Source of the DNA: Enterobacter kobei
Lineage (GTDB): Bacteria; Pseudomonadota; Gammaproteobacteria; Enterobacterales; Enterobacteriaceae
Reading direction: 5' to 3'
DNA length: 64,000 bases
Assembly: GCF_018323985.1 (NCBI RefSeq)
Contig: NZ_AP024590.1
Span: 2,976,001-3,040,000 of the forward strand
Shown: in pieces, positions 1-8,551 of the stretch
Layout: each line of letters begins with the position of its first letter
Position numbering within the stretch: the stretch's first letter is position 1
Notes under the pieces: model-generated
Database searches by the model: none
What the model was told of the DNA's origin: nothing
The model's input: the letters and a program-made list of their open reading frames with translations, nothing else
Program-made: the position numbers and the translations under genes

Positions 1-1
1 C

Positions 2-1537
2 GCAGCACTGCAAGGCCTGTCCGCCTGGGCCGCGAAAGCCCGCGAATATGACATTATCGATCATGAGATCGATAACTTTGCACCGCGCGCTTTCTTCTCG
101 ACCTTAACCAACGTTAACTTCGACTCGCCGCGCATCGTTGGCTACGCTCGCGACGCCATTGCCAAACGCGAGGCGTTAAAAGCGCTGTGCCTGAGTATCG
201 ATCCGGCTGCCAGCGTGGATAATCCCATGGCAGACCTGCAACTGGTAAGCGACGACCTGGGTGATTTACAGCGTCAGGCAGAAGCATTCACCCCCAACAA
301 AGACAAAGCCGACATCGGCGACAATATTCTTGGACTGCGCCTGCTGTGCCTGTACGGCCTGAAAGGGGCTGCGGCCTATATGGAACACGCCCACGTGCTG
401 GGTCAGTACGATAACGCCATCTACGCCCAGTACCATAAAATCATGGCGTGGCTCGGCACCTGGCCTGCGGACATGAACGCGCTGCTGGAATGTTCGATGG
501 AAATCGGCCAGATGAACTTCAAAGTGATGAGCATCCTCGACGCCGGTGAAACCGAAACCTACGGCCATCCGACTCCGACCCAGGTGAACGTCAAAGCCAC
601 TGCCGGTAAATGTATTCTGATCTCCGGCCACGATTTGAAAGATCTCTATAACCTGCTGCAACAAACCGAAGGCACCGGCGTGAATGTCTACACCCACGGC
701 GAAATGCTGCCAGCGCACGGTTATCCGGAACTGCGTAAATTTAAACATCTGGTGGGTAACTACGGCAGCGGCTGGCAGAATCAGCAGGTGGAATTCGCCC
801 GCTTCCCTGGCCCCATCGTGATGACCTCTAACTGCATCATCGATCCGACGGTCGGTGCTTATGACGATCGTATCTGGACGCGCAGCATTGTCGGCTGGCC
901 AGGCGTGAGCCACCTCGAAGGTGACAATTTTGCGCCGGTGATCGCCCAGGCACAGCAGATGGCGGGCTTCCCGTTCAGTGAAATTGAACACCTGATCACC
1001 GTAGGTTTTGGCCGTCAGACGCTGCTTGGCGCGGCAGATACGCTGATCGACCTGGTGAGCCGTGAAAAACTGCGTCACATCTTCCTGGTGGGCGGCTGCG
1101 ACGGCGCACGTGGTGAGCGTAACTACTTCACCGATTTTGCCACCAGCGTGCCGGAAGACTGCCTGATCCTCACCCTCGCCTGTGGGAAATACCGTTTTAA
1201 CAAGCTGGACTTCGGCAACATTGAAGGGCTGCCGCGTCTGGTGGATGCCGGTCAGTGTAACGATGCTTACTCGGCGATCATTCTGGCGGTCACGCTGGCA
1301 GAAAAACTGGGCTGTGGCGTAAACGATCTGCCGCTGTCGCTGGTGCTTTCCTGGTTTGAACAAAAAGCGATTGTCATTCTGCTGACGCTGCTGTCACTGG
1401 GCGTCACCAATATCGTCACCGGCCCGACCGCGCCAGGCTTCCTGACGCCGGATCTGCTGGCGGTACTAAATGAGAAGTTTGGTCTGCGTTCCGTGACCAC
1501 CGTGGAACAGGATATTCAGCAACTGCTGAGCGCGTAA
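2..1537 (+). CDS. hcp: Hydroxylamine reductase / hybrid-cluster protein, 5' end outside window
   Basis: Hybrid-cluster protein, a cytoplasmic iron-sulfur-oxygen enzyme linked to nitric oxide and hydroxylamine detoxification under anaerobic nitrosative stress. The reading frame is open from base 2. The first visible residues (AALQGLSAW) match about residue 40 of the 550-residue E. coli protein, so roughly 39 N-terminal residues, including the N-terminal cluster cysteines, lie upstream of the window. Visible C-terminal elements include the GGCDGARGER stretch, LACGKYRFN and DAGQCNDAY, which carry cysteine ligands of the hybrid cluster in this family. It is followed 10 bases later by hcr, its NADH-dependent reductase, as in E. 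coli. The first in-frame ATG (215) is internal and is not the true start. Identification is very secure; only the start is missing. Confidence 0.97.
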   Translation, partial: AALQGLSAWAAKAREYDIIDHEIDNFAPRAFFSTLTNVNFDSPRIVGYARDAIAKREALKALCLSIDPAASVDNPMADLQLVSDDLGDLQRQAEAFTPNKDKADIGDNILGLRLLCLYGLKGAAAYMEHAHVLGQYDNAIYAQYHKIMAWLGTWPADMNALLECSMEIGQMNFKVMSILDAGETETYGHPTPTQVNVKATAGKCILISGHDLKDLYNLLQQTEGTGVNVYTHGEMLPAHGYPELRKFKHLVGNYGSGWQNQQVEFARFPGPIVMTSNCIIDPTVGAYDDRIWTRSIVGWPGVSHLEGDNFAPVIAQAQQMAGFPFSEIEHLITVGFGRQTLLGAADTLIDLVSREKLRHIFLVGGCDGARGERNYFTDFATSVPEDCLILTLACGKYRFNKLDFGNIEGLPRLVDAGQCNDAYSAIILAVTLAEKLGCGVNDLPLSLVLSWFEQKAIVILLTLLSLGVTNIVTGPTAPGFLTPDLLAVLNEKFGLRSVTTVEQDIQQLLSA

Positions 1538-1547
1538 GGAGAATGTG

Positions 1548-2516
1548 ATGACGATGCCCGTAGCCCAATGCCCATGGCGTATGCAGGTTCACCATATCAC
1601 CCAGGAAACGCCGGATGTGTGGACACTGTCGCTGTTATGCCATGACTACTACCCGTACCGTGCGGGCCAGTATGCGCTGGTCAGCATCCGTAATTCTGCC
1701 GATACGCTGCGCGCCTATACGCTCTCCTCAACGCCTGGGGTCAGCGAATACATCACGCTGACCATCCGTCGTCTGGACGGCGGCGCAGGTTCGGAGTGGC
1801 TGACCCGTGACGTAAAGCGTGGCGACTATCTGTGGCTTTCCGACGCGCAGGGGGAGTTTACCTGCGATAACGAACCTAACGATCGTCTGCTGCTGCTGGC
1901 GGCGGGCTGCGGCGTGACGCCGATTATGTCGATGCGTCGCTGGCTGGCGAAGCATCGTCCTGACGCCGATGTGCAGGTGATTTTCAACGTCCGCTCACCG
2001 GATGATGTGATTTTTGCCGACGAATGGCGTCATTATCCGGTGACGCTGGTTGCGGAAAACAACGCCACCCACGGCTTTGTCTCCGGACGCCTGACTACGG
2101 AGCTACTGAAATCCGTGCCGGATCTGGCCTCGCGTACCGTCATGACCTGCGGCCCGGCACCGTACATGGATTTGGTGGAAAAAGAGGTCAAAGCGCTTGG
2201 CGTAACCCGCTTCTTTAAAGAGCAGTTCTTTGTACCCGCTGCTGCCGCGGCAACCAGCGGGCTGAAAATCAGCAAGCTACAACCGGCGCAGGATTTTTAT
2301 GCGCCAGTTGGCAGCACGTTACTGGAAGCGATGGAAAGCAATAAGGTGCCGGTCAATGCCGCCTGTCGTGCAGGCGTGTGCGGCAGCTGTAAAACGCGGG
2401 TTATCTCGGGGGATTACAGCGTGACCAGCAGCATGACGCTGAGCGAAGCAGAAGTGGCTGAAGGGTATGTGCTGGCCTGCTCCTGTCATCCGCAAAGTGA
2501 TTTAGTGCTGGCGTAA
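1548..2516 (+). CDS. hcr: NADH oxidoreductase for Hcp
   Basis: Flavin and [2Fe-2S] reductase that passes electrons from NADH to Hcp in the cytoplasm. The N-terminal two thirds is a ferredoxin-reductase module: the FAD-binding RAYTLSSTPG motif lies near residue 55 and the NAD-binding LLLAAGCGVTPIMS stretch near residue 115. The C-terminal 80 residues form a plant-type ferredoxin domain with the CRAGVCGSC cysteine cluster and a late cysteine in LACSC. ATG 1548 is preferred over the GTG at 1545. It gives 322 residues, the E. coli length, and sits 6-7 bases after an AAGGAG ribosome binding site that overlaps the hcp stop region. The tight spacing to hcp indicates a two-gene operon. Confidence 0.97.
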   Translation: MTMPVAQCPWRMQVHHITQETPDVWTLSLLCHDYYPYRAGQYALVSIRNSADTLRAYTLSSTPGVSEYITLTIRRLDGGAGSEWLTRDVKRGDYLWLSDAQGEFTCDNEPNDRLLLLAAGCGVTPIMSMRRWLAKHRPDADVQVIFNVRSPDDVIFADEWRHYPVTLVAENNATHGFVSGRLTTELLKSVPDLASRTVMTCGPAPYMDLVEKEVKALGVTRFFKEQFFVPAAAAATSGLKISKLQPAQDFYAPVGSTLLEAMESNKVPVNAACRAGVCGSCKTRVISGDYSVTSSMTLSEAEVAEGYVLACSCHPQSDLVLA

Positions 2517-2523
2517 TGATAAG

Positions 2524-2638
2524 TGCCGGGTGGCGGCTTACGCCTTACCCGGCCTACATAACTGGAAAATGCCGGGTGTTTGCCTGTGCCTTACCCGGCC
2601 TACATGCTGTAGGCCCGGCAAGCTTGCGCCGCCGGGCA
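2524..2638. repeat. REP/BIME cluster
   Basis: At least three REP units lie between hcr and the convergent DoxX-like gene. The cores GCCGGGTGGCGGCTTACGCC, CCTTACCCGGCCTACA and TAGGCCCGGCAAGCTTGCGC alternate in orientation, the layout of a bacterial interspersed mosaic element. Such elements in enterobacteria act as DNA gyrase or IHF sites and stabilise 3' ends of mRNA. Here it would close two convergent transcripts. Confidence 0.9.
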
Positions 2639-2644
2639 ACATTG

Positions 2645-3079
2645 TTAACGCCATTCTGCCGAGGACGCAACGGAATACCGTCCCGCACCTAACAACGCCA
2701 CCGCAATCGACGCCACAAAGAAATAGACCAGGCTTTCAATCGCCCATGCGCCGGTCACATCCAGCGCGCCGGTTTTGTTAATGCCGACCATCAGCCAGGC
2801 CACCACCATCGTGAACGCGATGCCCAACGCCGCCGGGCGCGTCAGCACGCCGAGAATGACCAGCAGCGGGCACAACACTTCCCCCAGCAGCACGCCGTAG
2901 GCGATAAAACCCGGTAGCCCTTTCGCCACCAGCATGCCACTGATACCGTCGATCCCGTCAAAAAGCTTGTGTAGTCCATGAAATAACATCAGCCCGCCCA
3001 CCGTCAGACGCAGTAAAAACTTGCCCCCGTCTTCATGCGCAAACATTCTGTTAACCGCATTTAACATTGATTTAACCAT
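2645..3079 (-). CDS. DoxX family inner-membrane protein
   Basis: Small integral membrane protein of 144 residues with four predicted helices. The first helix carries the family signature (LLRLTVGGLMLFHGLHKLFDG, near residues 22-42), followed by GVLLGEVLCPLLVILGVLTR, a third helix around AFTMVVAWLMVGI and a final one around VYFFVASIAVALL. This matches the DoxX/YqjF/YphA type of enterobacterial membrane proteins, whose biochemical role is mostly unsettled; some relatives are linked to thiol or redox stress. ATG 3079 follows a modest AGGA site; ATG 3067 is an alternative. It lies between hcr and poxB, where I do not recall a gene in E. coli K-12, so it looks like a lineage-specific insertion or a retained ancestral gene. 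Its divergence from poxB leaves about 150 bases that must hold both promoters. Confidence 0.8.
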   Translation of the reverse strand: MVKSMLNAVNRMFAHEDGGKFLLRLTVGGLMLFHGLHKLFDGIDGISGMLVAKGLPGFIAYGVLLGEVLCPLLVILGVLTRPAALGIAFTMVVAWLMVGINKTGALDVTGAWAIESLVYFFVASIAVALLGAGRYSVASSAEWR

Positions 3080-3232
3080 TTGAAATGATTCCTGTTTTCA
3101 TTATGTGATCTGCAGATTATTCCGAATACCGGCGGAAATAAACCCCCATTTCAGATGGGGTTGATAAAAGTGTGACGGCCATTTTCATCTACGCTTGTAA
3201 ACGAGACTTTTTTTACAAGGACACCAGAAATC

Positions 3233-4951
3233 ATGAAACAGACCGTAGCCGCATTTGTCGCCAAAACACTCGAACAGGCAGGCGTAAAACGCATCTGGGG
3301 CGTCACCGGCGATTCCCTGAATGGCTTAAGCGACAGCCTCAACCGTATGGGCACCATTGAATGGATGCCGACCCGCCATGAAGAAGTCGCGGCCTTTGCC
3401 GCCGGTGCCGAGGCGCAACTGACCGGCGAACTGGCGGTCTGTGCCGGTTCCTGCGGGCCGGGCAACCTGCACCTGATTAACGGCCTGTTTGACTGTCACC
3501 GCAACCGCGTCCCGGTGCTGGCGATTGCCGCGCATATCCCCTCCAGCGAAATCGGCAGCGGCTATTTCCAGGAGACCCACCCGCAAGAGTTGTTCCGTGA
3601 ATGCAGCCACTATTGCGAGCTGGTTTCCAGCCCTGAGCAGATCCCGCAGGTGCTGGCCATCGCCATGCGCAAAGCGATTCTCAACCGCGGCGTGTCGGTG
3701 GTGGTACTGCCAGGCGACGTCGCGCTTCAGGCCGCGCCTGAAACCGCCAGCACCCACTGGTATCACGCGCCGCAGCCGGTGATCACCCCCACTCTCGAAG
3801 AGCTGAAAAAGCTGGCGCAGCTGTTACGCTACTCCAGCAATATCGCCCTGATGTGTGGCAGCGGTTGTGCCGGGGCGCACCAGCCGCTGATTGAGTTTGC
3901 CGCGAAACTGAAAGCGCCGATCATTCACGCCCTGCGCGGCAAAGAGCATGTTGAGTATGACAACCCCTATGACGTCGGCATGACCGGTCTGATTGGCTTC
4001 TCCTCCGGCTTCCACGCGATGATGAACGCCGACACGCTGATCCTCCTCGGCACCCAGTTCCCTTACCGCGCGTTTTATCCCACTTACGCTAAAATCATTC
4101 AGATCGATATCAATCCCGCCAGCATTGGCGCGCACAGTAAAGTGGACATGGCGCTGATCGGCGACATCAACGCCACGCTCACTGCCCTGCTGCCGCTGCT
4201 GGAGGAGAAAACCGATCGCCGCTTCCTCGACAAAGCGCTGGAAGATTATCGCGATGCACGTAAAGGCCTCGACGATCTGGCGAAGCCAAGCGAAAAAGCG
4301 GTGCATCCGCAATATCTCGCCCAGCAGATCAGCCATTACGCCGATGACGATGCCATTTTCACCTGCGACGTCGGCACGCCAACCGTATGGGCCGCGCGTT
4401 ATCTGAAGATGAACGGCAAACGCCGTCTGCTGGGTTCCTTTAATCACGGCTCAATGGCCAACGCCATGCCGCAGGCACTGGGAGCAAAAGCTACCGCGCC
4501 GGACCGTCAGGTGGTGGCAATGTGCGGCGACGGCGGCTTCAGCATGTTAATGGGCGATTTTCTGTCGGTGGTACAGATGAAGCTGCCGGTGAAAATTATC
4601 GTCTTTAACAACAGCGTGCTCGGTTTTGTGGCGATGGAGATGAAAGCCGGGGGGTATCTGACGGACGGCACTGATTTGCAGGATACCAACTTCGCCCGTA
4701 TCGCCGAAGCCTGCGGCATTACCGGCATTCGCGTCGAAAAATCCTCTGAAGTGGACGACGCCCTGCAGCGTGCCTTCGCTATTGACGGCCCGGTGTTGAT
4801 CGATGTGGTGGTCGCTAAAGAAGAACTGGCGATGCCGCCGCAGATCAAACTGGAGCAAGCCAAAGGCTTCAGCCTGTATATGCTGCGCGCGATCATTAAC
4901 GGGCGCGGTGATGAGGTCATGGAACTGGCGAAAACCAACTGGCTCAGGTAA
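3233..4951 (+). CDS. poxB: Pyruvate dehydrogenase (quinone), pyruvate oxidase
   Basis: Peripheral-membrane ThDP- and FAD-dependent enzyme that oxidises pyruvate to acetate and CO2 and passes electrons to ubiquinone, mainly in stationary phase and microaerobic growth. It has 572 residues, the E. coli length. The N-terminal Pyr domain contains RHEEVAAFAAGAEAQ with the catalytic glutamate. The central FAD domain spans about residues 185-340. The C-terminal ThDP domain has GDGGFSML followed about 25 residues later by NN, the metal-ThDP motif. The extreme C-terminus (ELAKTNWLR) is the lipid-binding segment that activates the enzyme at the membrane. The ATG follows an AAGGACACC ribosome site. It starts a likely operon with ltaE (38-base gap) and ybjT. 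In E. coli poxB is sigma-S dependent; I did not identify the promoter with certainty. Confidence 0.98.
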   Translation: MKQTVAAFVAKTLEQAGVKRIWGVTGDSLNGLSDSLNRMGTIEWMPTRHEEVAAFAAGAEAQLTGELAVCAGSCGPGNLHLINGLFDCHRNRVPVLAIAAHIPSSEIGSGYFQETHPQELFRECSHYCELVSSPEQIPQVLAIAMRKAILNRGVSVVVLPGDVALQAAPETASTHWYHAPQPVITPTLEELKKLAQLLRYSSNIALMCGSGCAGAHQPLIEFAAKLKAPIIHALRGKEHVEYDNPYDVGMTGLIGFSSGFHAMMNADTLILLGTQFPYRAFYPTYAKIIQIDINPASIGAHSKVDMALIGDINATLTALLPLLEEKTDRRFLDKALEDYRDARKGLDDLAKPSEKAVHPQYLAQQISHYADDDAIFTCDVGTPTVWAARYLKMNGKRRLLGSFNHGSMANAMPQALGAKATAPDRQVVAMCGDGGFSMLMGDFLSVVQMKLPVKIIVFNNSVLGFVAMEMKAGGYLTDGTDLQDTNFARIAEACGITGIRVEKSSEVDDALQRAFAIDGPVLIDVVVAKEELAMPPQIKLEQAKGFSLYMLRAIINGRGDEVMELAKTNWLR

Positions 4952-4989
4952 AACAGAAGGACAATTCTGAGTCAAAATAAGGAAATGCC

Positions 4990-5991
4990 GTGATCGACTT
5001 ACGCAGTGATACCGTCACCCGTCCGGGGCGCGCTATGCGTCGCTATATGATGGCCGCCCCGGTCGGTGATGATGTGTACGGGGATGACCCGACCGTGAAT
5101 GAACTTCAGCGCTACGCGGCGGAACTCAGTGGCAAGGAAGCCGCCCTGTTTTTACCTACCGGCACTCAGGCCAATCTGGTGGCGTTGTTAAGCCACTGCG
5201 AGCGCGGCGATGAGTATATCGTCGGCCAGGGCGCGCATAATTATCTGTATGAAGCCGGTGGTGCTGCGGTGCTCGGCAGCATTCAGCCGCAGCCCATTGA
5301 TGCCGCACCCGACGGCACTCTGCCGCTGGACAAGGTGGCGGCCAAAATCAAAGCCGACGATATTCACTTCGCCCGTACCCGTTTACTGAGCCTGGAAAAC
5401 ACCCACAACGGCAAAGTGCTGCCGCGTGAGTATTTACAGCAGGCCTGGGAATTTACCCGCGAAAAAGGTCTGGCGCTGCATGTGGATGGCGCACGTATTT
5501 TTAACGCGGTGGTGGATTACGACTGCGCGCTTAAAGACATCACGCAATATTGTGACTCGTTCACCATTTGCCTGTCGAAAGGCCTGGGTGCACCGGTGGG
5601 CTCGCTGCTGGTGGGCAGTCAGGCGTACATCAACCGTGCCGTGCGCTGGCGCAAAATGACCGGTGGCGGGATGCGCCAGGCAGGATTTCTGGCGGCAGCC
5701 GGTCTGTATGCCCTGAAAAATAACGTCCAGCGCCTGAAAGAGGATCACGAGAATGCGGCCTGGCTGGCAGCGCAGCTGCGTGATATCGGCGCGGACGTCA
5801 GCCGTCAGCAAACCAATATGCTGTTTGTGCGGGTCGGCGAAAAAGATGCCGCGGCGCTGGGTGAATTCATGCAGGCGCGCGGCGTATTGCTGAACGCCTC
5901 GCCGGTAACGCGTCTGGTGACGCATCTTGACGTCAGCCGTGAACAGTTGACGACGCTGGTAGCCCACTGGCAGGCCTTTCTACAACGCTAA
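4990..5991 (+). CDS. ltaE: Low-specificity L-threonine aldolase
   Basis: PLP-dependent fold-type I enzyme that cleaves L-threonine or L-allo-threonine to glycine and acetaldehyde in the cytoplasm. It has 333 residues, the E. coli length. The PLP lysine is K197 in CLSKGLGAPVGS, and the cofactor-binding HVDGAR stretch lies near residues 164-169. The start is GTG 4990, with an AAGGAAATGCC leader; the product begins MIDLRSDTVTRP, the conserved family N-terminus. It lies 38 bases downstream of poxB and 10 bases upstream of ybjT, consistent with one transcript. The acetaldehyde and acetate chemistry of the two enzymes is adjacent, but a joint pathway has not been shown and is inference. Confidence 0.97.
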   Translation: MIDLRSDTVTRPGRAMRRYMMAAPVGDDVYGDDPTVNELQRYAAELSGKEAALFLPTGTQANLVALLSHCERGDEYIVGQGAHNYLYEAGGAAVLGSIQPQPIDAAPDGTLPLDKVAAKIKADDIHFARTRLLSLENTHNGKVLPREYLQQAWEFTREKGLALHVDGARIFNAVVDYDCALKDITQYCDSFTICLSKGLGAPVGSLLVGSQAYINRAVRWRKMTGGGMRQAGFLAAAGLYALKNNVQRLKEDHENAAWLAAQLRDIGADVSRQQTNMLFVRVGEKDAAALGEFMQARGVLLNASPVTRLVTHLDVSREQLTTLVAHWQAFLQR

Positions 5992-6001
5992 GGAGCGGGA
6001 C

Positions 6002-7438
6002 GTGCCGCAACGTATTCTGGTACTCGGTGCCAGCGGCTATATTGGTCAGCATCTGGTTCATGCCTTAAGCCAGCAGGGGCATCAGATTGTGGCGGCGGCA
6101 CGTCATATCTCACGGCTGCAAAAACAGCAGTTGCCCGGCGTAAGTTGTCATTCGGTCGATTTATGCTGGCCGCAGGATCTTCCTGCCCTGCTGAACGGCA
6201 TTGATACGCTGTACTACCTGGTTCACGGCATGGGCGAAGGCGGGGATTTCATCACCCATGAGCGGCAGGTGGCGCTTAACGTGCGTGATGCCCTGCGCAA
6301 CGCCCCCGTCAGACAGATTATTTTTCTCAGCTCGCTACAGGCCCCGGAAGATCAGCAGTCCGATCACCTGCGGGCGCGGCAGCTGACCGGCGAGATCCTG
6401 CGTGACGCGGGGATCCCGGTCACTGAACTGCGCGCGGGGATCATCGTTGGCGCAGGCTCCGCAGCCTTCGAAGTGATGCGTGATATGGTTTATAACCTGC
6501 CGGTGCTGACCCCGCCGCGCTGGGTACGCTCGCGCACCACGCCCATTGCGCTGGATAATTTACTGCATTATCTGGTGGCGCTGCTGGATCACCCTGCCGC
6601 CGGACATCGGGTACTGGAAGCGGCCGGGCCGGAAGTGCTCAGCTATCAGCAACAGTTTGCGCGCTTTATGGCGGTCAGTGGCCGTCACCGTCCGTTAATC
6701 CCCATTCCCTTGCCGACACGCTGGATCTCGGTGTGGTTTTTAAACGTGATCACCTCCGTTCCGCCCACCACGGCGAAAGCGCTCATCCAGGGGCTGAAGC
6801 ACGATCTGCTGGCAGACGACCGCGATCTGCGTGCGCTGATCCCGCAGACCTTGATCCCGTTCGATGAGGCCGTCCGCCAGACGCTGAAAGAAGAAGCGAA
6901 ACTGGTGAACTCCGCCGACTGGGGCTACGATCCGCAGGCCTTCGCCCGCTGGCGTCCGGAGTATGGTTATTATGCGAAGCAGGCCGGGCACCGGGTGAAG
7001 ACCGCCGCCAGCCTTGCCGCGTTGTGGGAGGTGGTCAACAGCATCGGCGGCAAAGAGCGCTATTTCTTTGGCAACGCCCTGTGGCAAACCCGCGCCGCGC
7101 TGGATCGTCTGGTCGGGCATACGCTGGCTACAGGTCGGCCCACGGCAAAATATTTAGCGCCGGGCGATACCGTCGACAGCTGGAAGGTGATTGTCGTCGA
7201 GCCACAGCATCAGTTGACGCTGCTGTTTGGTATGAAAGCACCGGGGCTGGGGCGACTTAGCTTTACGCTGACAGATAAAGGCACGCATCGTGAGCTGGAC
7301 GTGCGCGCATGGTGGCATCCGCACGGCATGCCAGGGCTGTTTTACTGGCTGCTGATGATCCCCGCGCATCTGTTTATCTTCCGCGGCATGGCAGCGCGGA
7401 TCGCGCGGCTGGCAGAACAAAATACAGAGAAAGTCTGA
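6002..7438 (+). CDS. ybjT: NAD(P)-binding SDR-like protein with DUF2867 domain
   Basis: Atypical short-chain dehydrogenase-like protein of 478 residues. The N-terminal Rossmann motif is VLGASGYIGQHL (residues 7-18), and the NAD(P)-binding half runs to about residue 290. The C-terminal third (about 320-465) is a DUF2867-type domain ending in a hydrophobic segment around MPGLFYWLLMIPAHLFIF, suggesting membrane association. It is the full-length equivalent of E. coli YbjT; the substrate is unknown. The start is GTG 6002, 10 bases after ltaE and preceded by AAGGAGCGGGAC, a good ribosome site. Translational coupling with ltaE is likely. It is followed after 92 bases by ybjS, another SDR-like gene. 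Confidence 0.93.
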   Translation: MPQRILVLGASGYIGQHLVHALSQQGHQIVAAARHISRLQKQQLPGVSCHSVDLCWPQDLPALLNGIDTLYYLVHGMGEGGDFITHERQVALNVRDALRNAPVRQIIFLSSLQAPEDQQSDHLRARQLTGEILRDAGIPVTELRAGIIVGAGSAAFEVMRDMVYNLPVLTPPRWVRSRTTPIALDNLLHYLVALLDHPAAGHRVLEAAGPEVLSYQQQFARFMAVSGRHRPLIPIPLPTRWISVWFLNVITSVPPTTAKALIQGLKHDLLADDRDLRALIPQTLIPFDEAVRQTLKEEAKLVNSADWGYDPQAFARWRPEYGYYAKQAGHRVKTAASLAALWEVVNSIGGKERYFFGNALWQTRAALDRLVGHTLATGRPTAKYLAPGDTVDSWKVIVVEPQHQLTLLFGMKAPGLGRLSFTLTDKGTHRELDVRAWWHPHGMPGLFYWLLMIPAHLFIFRGMAARIARLAEQNTEKV

Positions 7439-7530
7439 ATGGAAGCGGTAATCTTTCACCTTTCCCATTGCAACTGTCCGTTTTTCACGGAAGAATGCGC
7501 ACGAAATTCTTTTCAACACAGTGGATTGCT

Positions 7531-8544
7531 ATGAAGGTTCTGGTCACGGGCGCAACCAGCGGTTTAGGCCGAAACGCGGTCGAGTTTCTCCGGCACAAAG
7601 GCGTCAGCGTCAGGGCTACGGGTCGCAATGAGGCGATGGGCAAGCTGCTGCAAAAAATGGGCGCTGAGTTCGTTCAGGCGGATCTGACGGAACTGGTGTC
7701 ATCCCAGGCCAAAGTGATGCTGGCAGGTGTGGACACGCTGTGGCACTGCTCAAGTTTTACCTCGCCGTGGGGAACCCAGGAAGCCTTCGATCTGGCTAAC
7801 GTTCGCGCCACCCGCCGTCTGGGTGAATGGGCGGTGGCCTGGGGCGTGCGTAACTTTATCCATGTGTCCTCGCCGTCTGTCTATTTTGATTATCATCATC
7901 ATCGACATATTCAGGAAGATTTCCGTCCGCTGCGCTATGCCAACGAATTCGCCCGCAGTAAAGCAGCGGCAGAAGAGGTGGTGCATCTGCTGGCGCAGGC
8001 AAACCCCAACACCCGTTTTACGGTGCTGCGCCCGCAGAGCCTGTTCGGGCCGCACGATAAAGTGTTTATTCCGCGTCTCGCCCAGATGATGCATCACTAT
8101 CGCAGCGTGCTGTTACCGCGCGGCGGTGATGCACTCGTCGATATGACTTACTTCGAGAACGCCGTGCATGCGATGTGGCTGGCCAGTCAGGAGGTGTGTG
8201 ATGCGCTGCCTTCGGGCCGGGCGTATAACATCACTAACGGCGAACCGGTGAAGCTGCGAACTATCGTGCAGCGATTAATCGACGAACTGGGTATTGATTG
8301 CCGTATCCGCTCCGTGCCGTGGCCGATGCTGGATATGATCGCCCGCAGTCTGGAGCGCTTTGGTGACAAAAAAGCCAAAGAGCCCGCCCTGACCCACTAT
8401 GGCGTGGCGAAGCTGAACTTTGATTTCACGCTGGATACGTCACGCGCGCAGGCGGAACTGGGCTATCAGCCGCAGGTTACGCTCGATGAAGGCATTCGTC
8501 GCACGGCGCTGTGGCTGAAAGATCACGGTAAGTTACATCGCTGA
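7531..8544 (+). CDS. ybjS: NAD-dependent epimerase/dehydratase family protein
   Basis: Extended SDR protein of 337 residues, the length of E. coli YbjS. It begins MKVLVTGATSGLGRNAVEFL with the GxxGxxG nucleotide motif. The family active site appears as a serine in HVSSPSVYFD and the pair YANEFARSK (Tyr-x3-Lys is imperfect; the lysine follows in ARSKAAAEEV). Relatives act on sterol-like or nucleotide-sugar substrates, but the E. coli reaction is not established. An in-frame ATG at 7309 exists, but that extension would overlap ybjT by about 130 bases in another frame and has no family counterpart. ATG 7531 is therefore chosen. It lies on the same strand as ybjT; the gap of 92 bases could contain its own promoter. 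Confidence 0.93.
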   Translation: MKVLVTGATSGLGRNAVEFLRHKGVSVRATGRNEAMGKLLQKMGAEFVQADLTELVSSQAKVMLAGVDTLWHCSSFTSPWGTQEAFDLANVRATRRLGEWAVAWGVRNFIHVSSPSVYFDYHHHRHIQEDFRPLRYANEFARSKAAAEEVVHLLAQANPNTRFTVLRPQSLFGPHDKVFIPRLAQMMHHYRSVLLPRGGDALVDMTYFENAVHAMWLASQEVCDALPSGRAYNITNGEPVKLRTIVQRLIDELGIDCRIRSVPWPMLDMIARSLERFGDKKAKEPALTHYGVAKLNFDFTLDTSRAQAELGYQPQVTLDEGIRRTALWLKDHGKLHR

Positions 8545-8551
8545 GGCCTGG

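Noticed and set aside
266..1363. Long open frame antisense to hcp
   Set aside because: It is a shadow of a highly conserved gene in a GC-rich genome; its product has no recognisable family and a histidine- and glutamine-rich composition typical of the reverse frame.
7309..7530. Longer N-terminus for ybjS
   Set aside because: It would overlap ybjT in another frame, and the Rossmann motif begins directly at ATG 7531, the family start.
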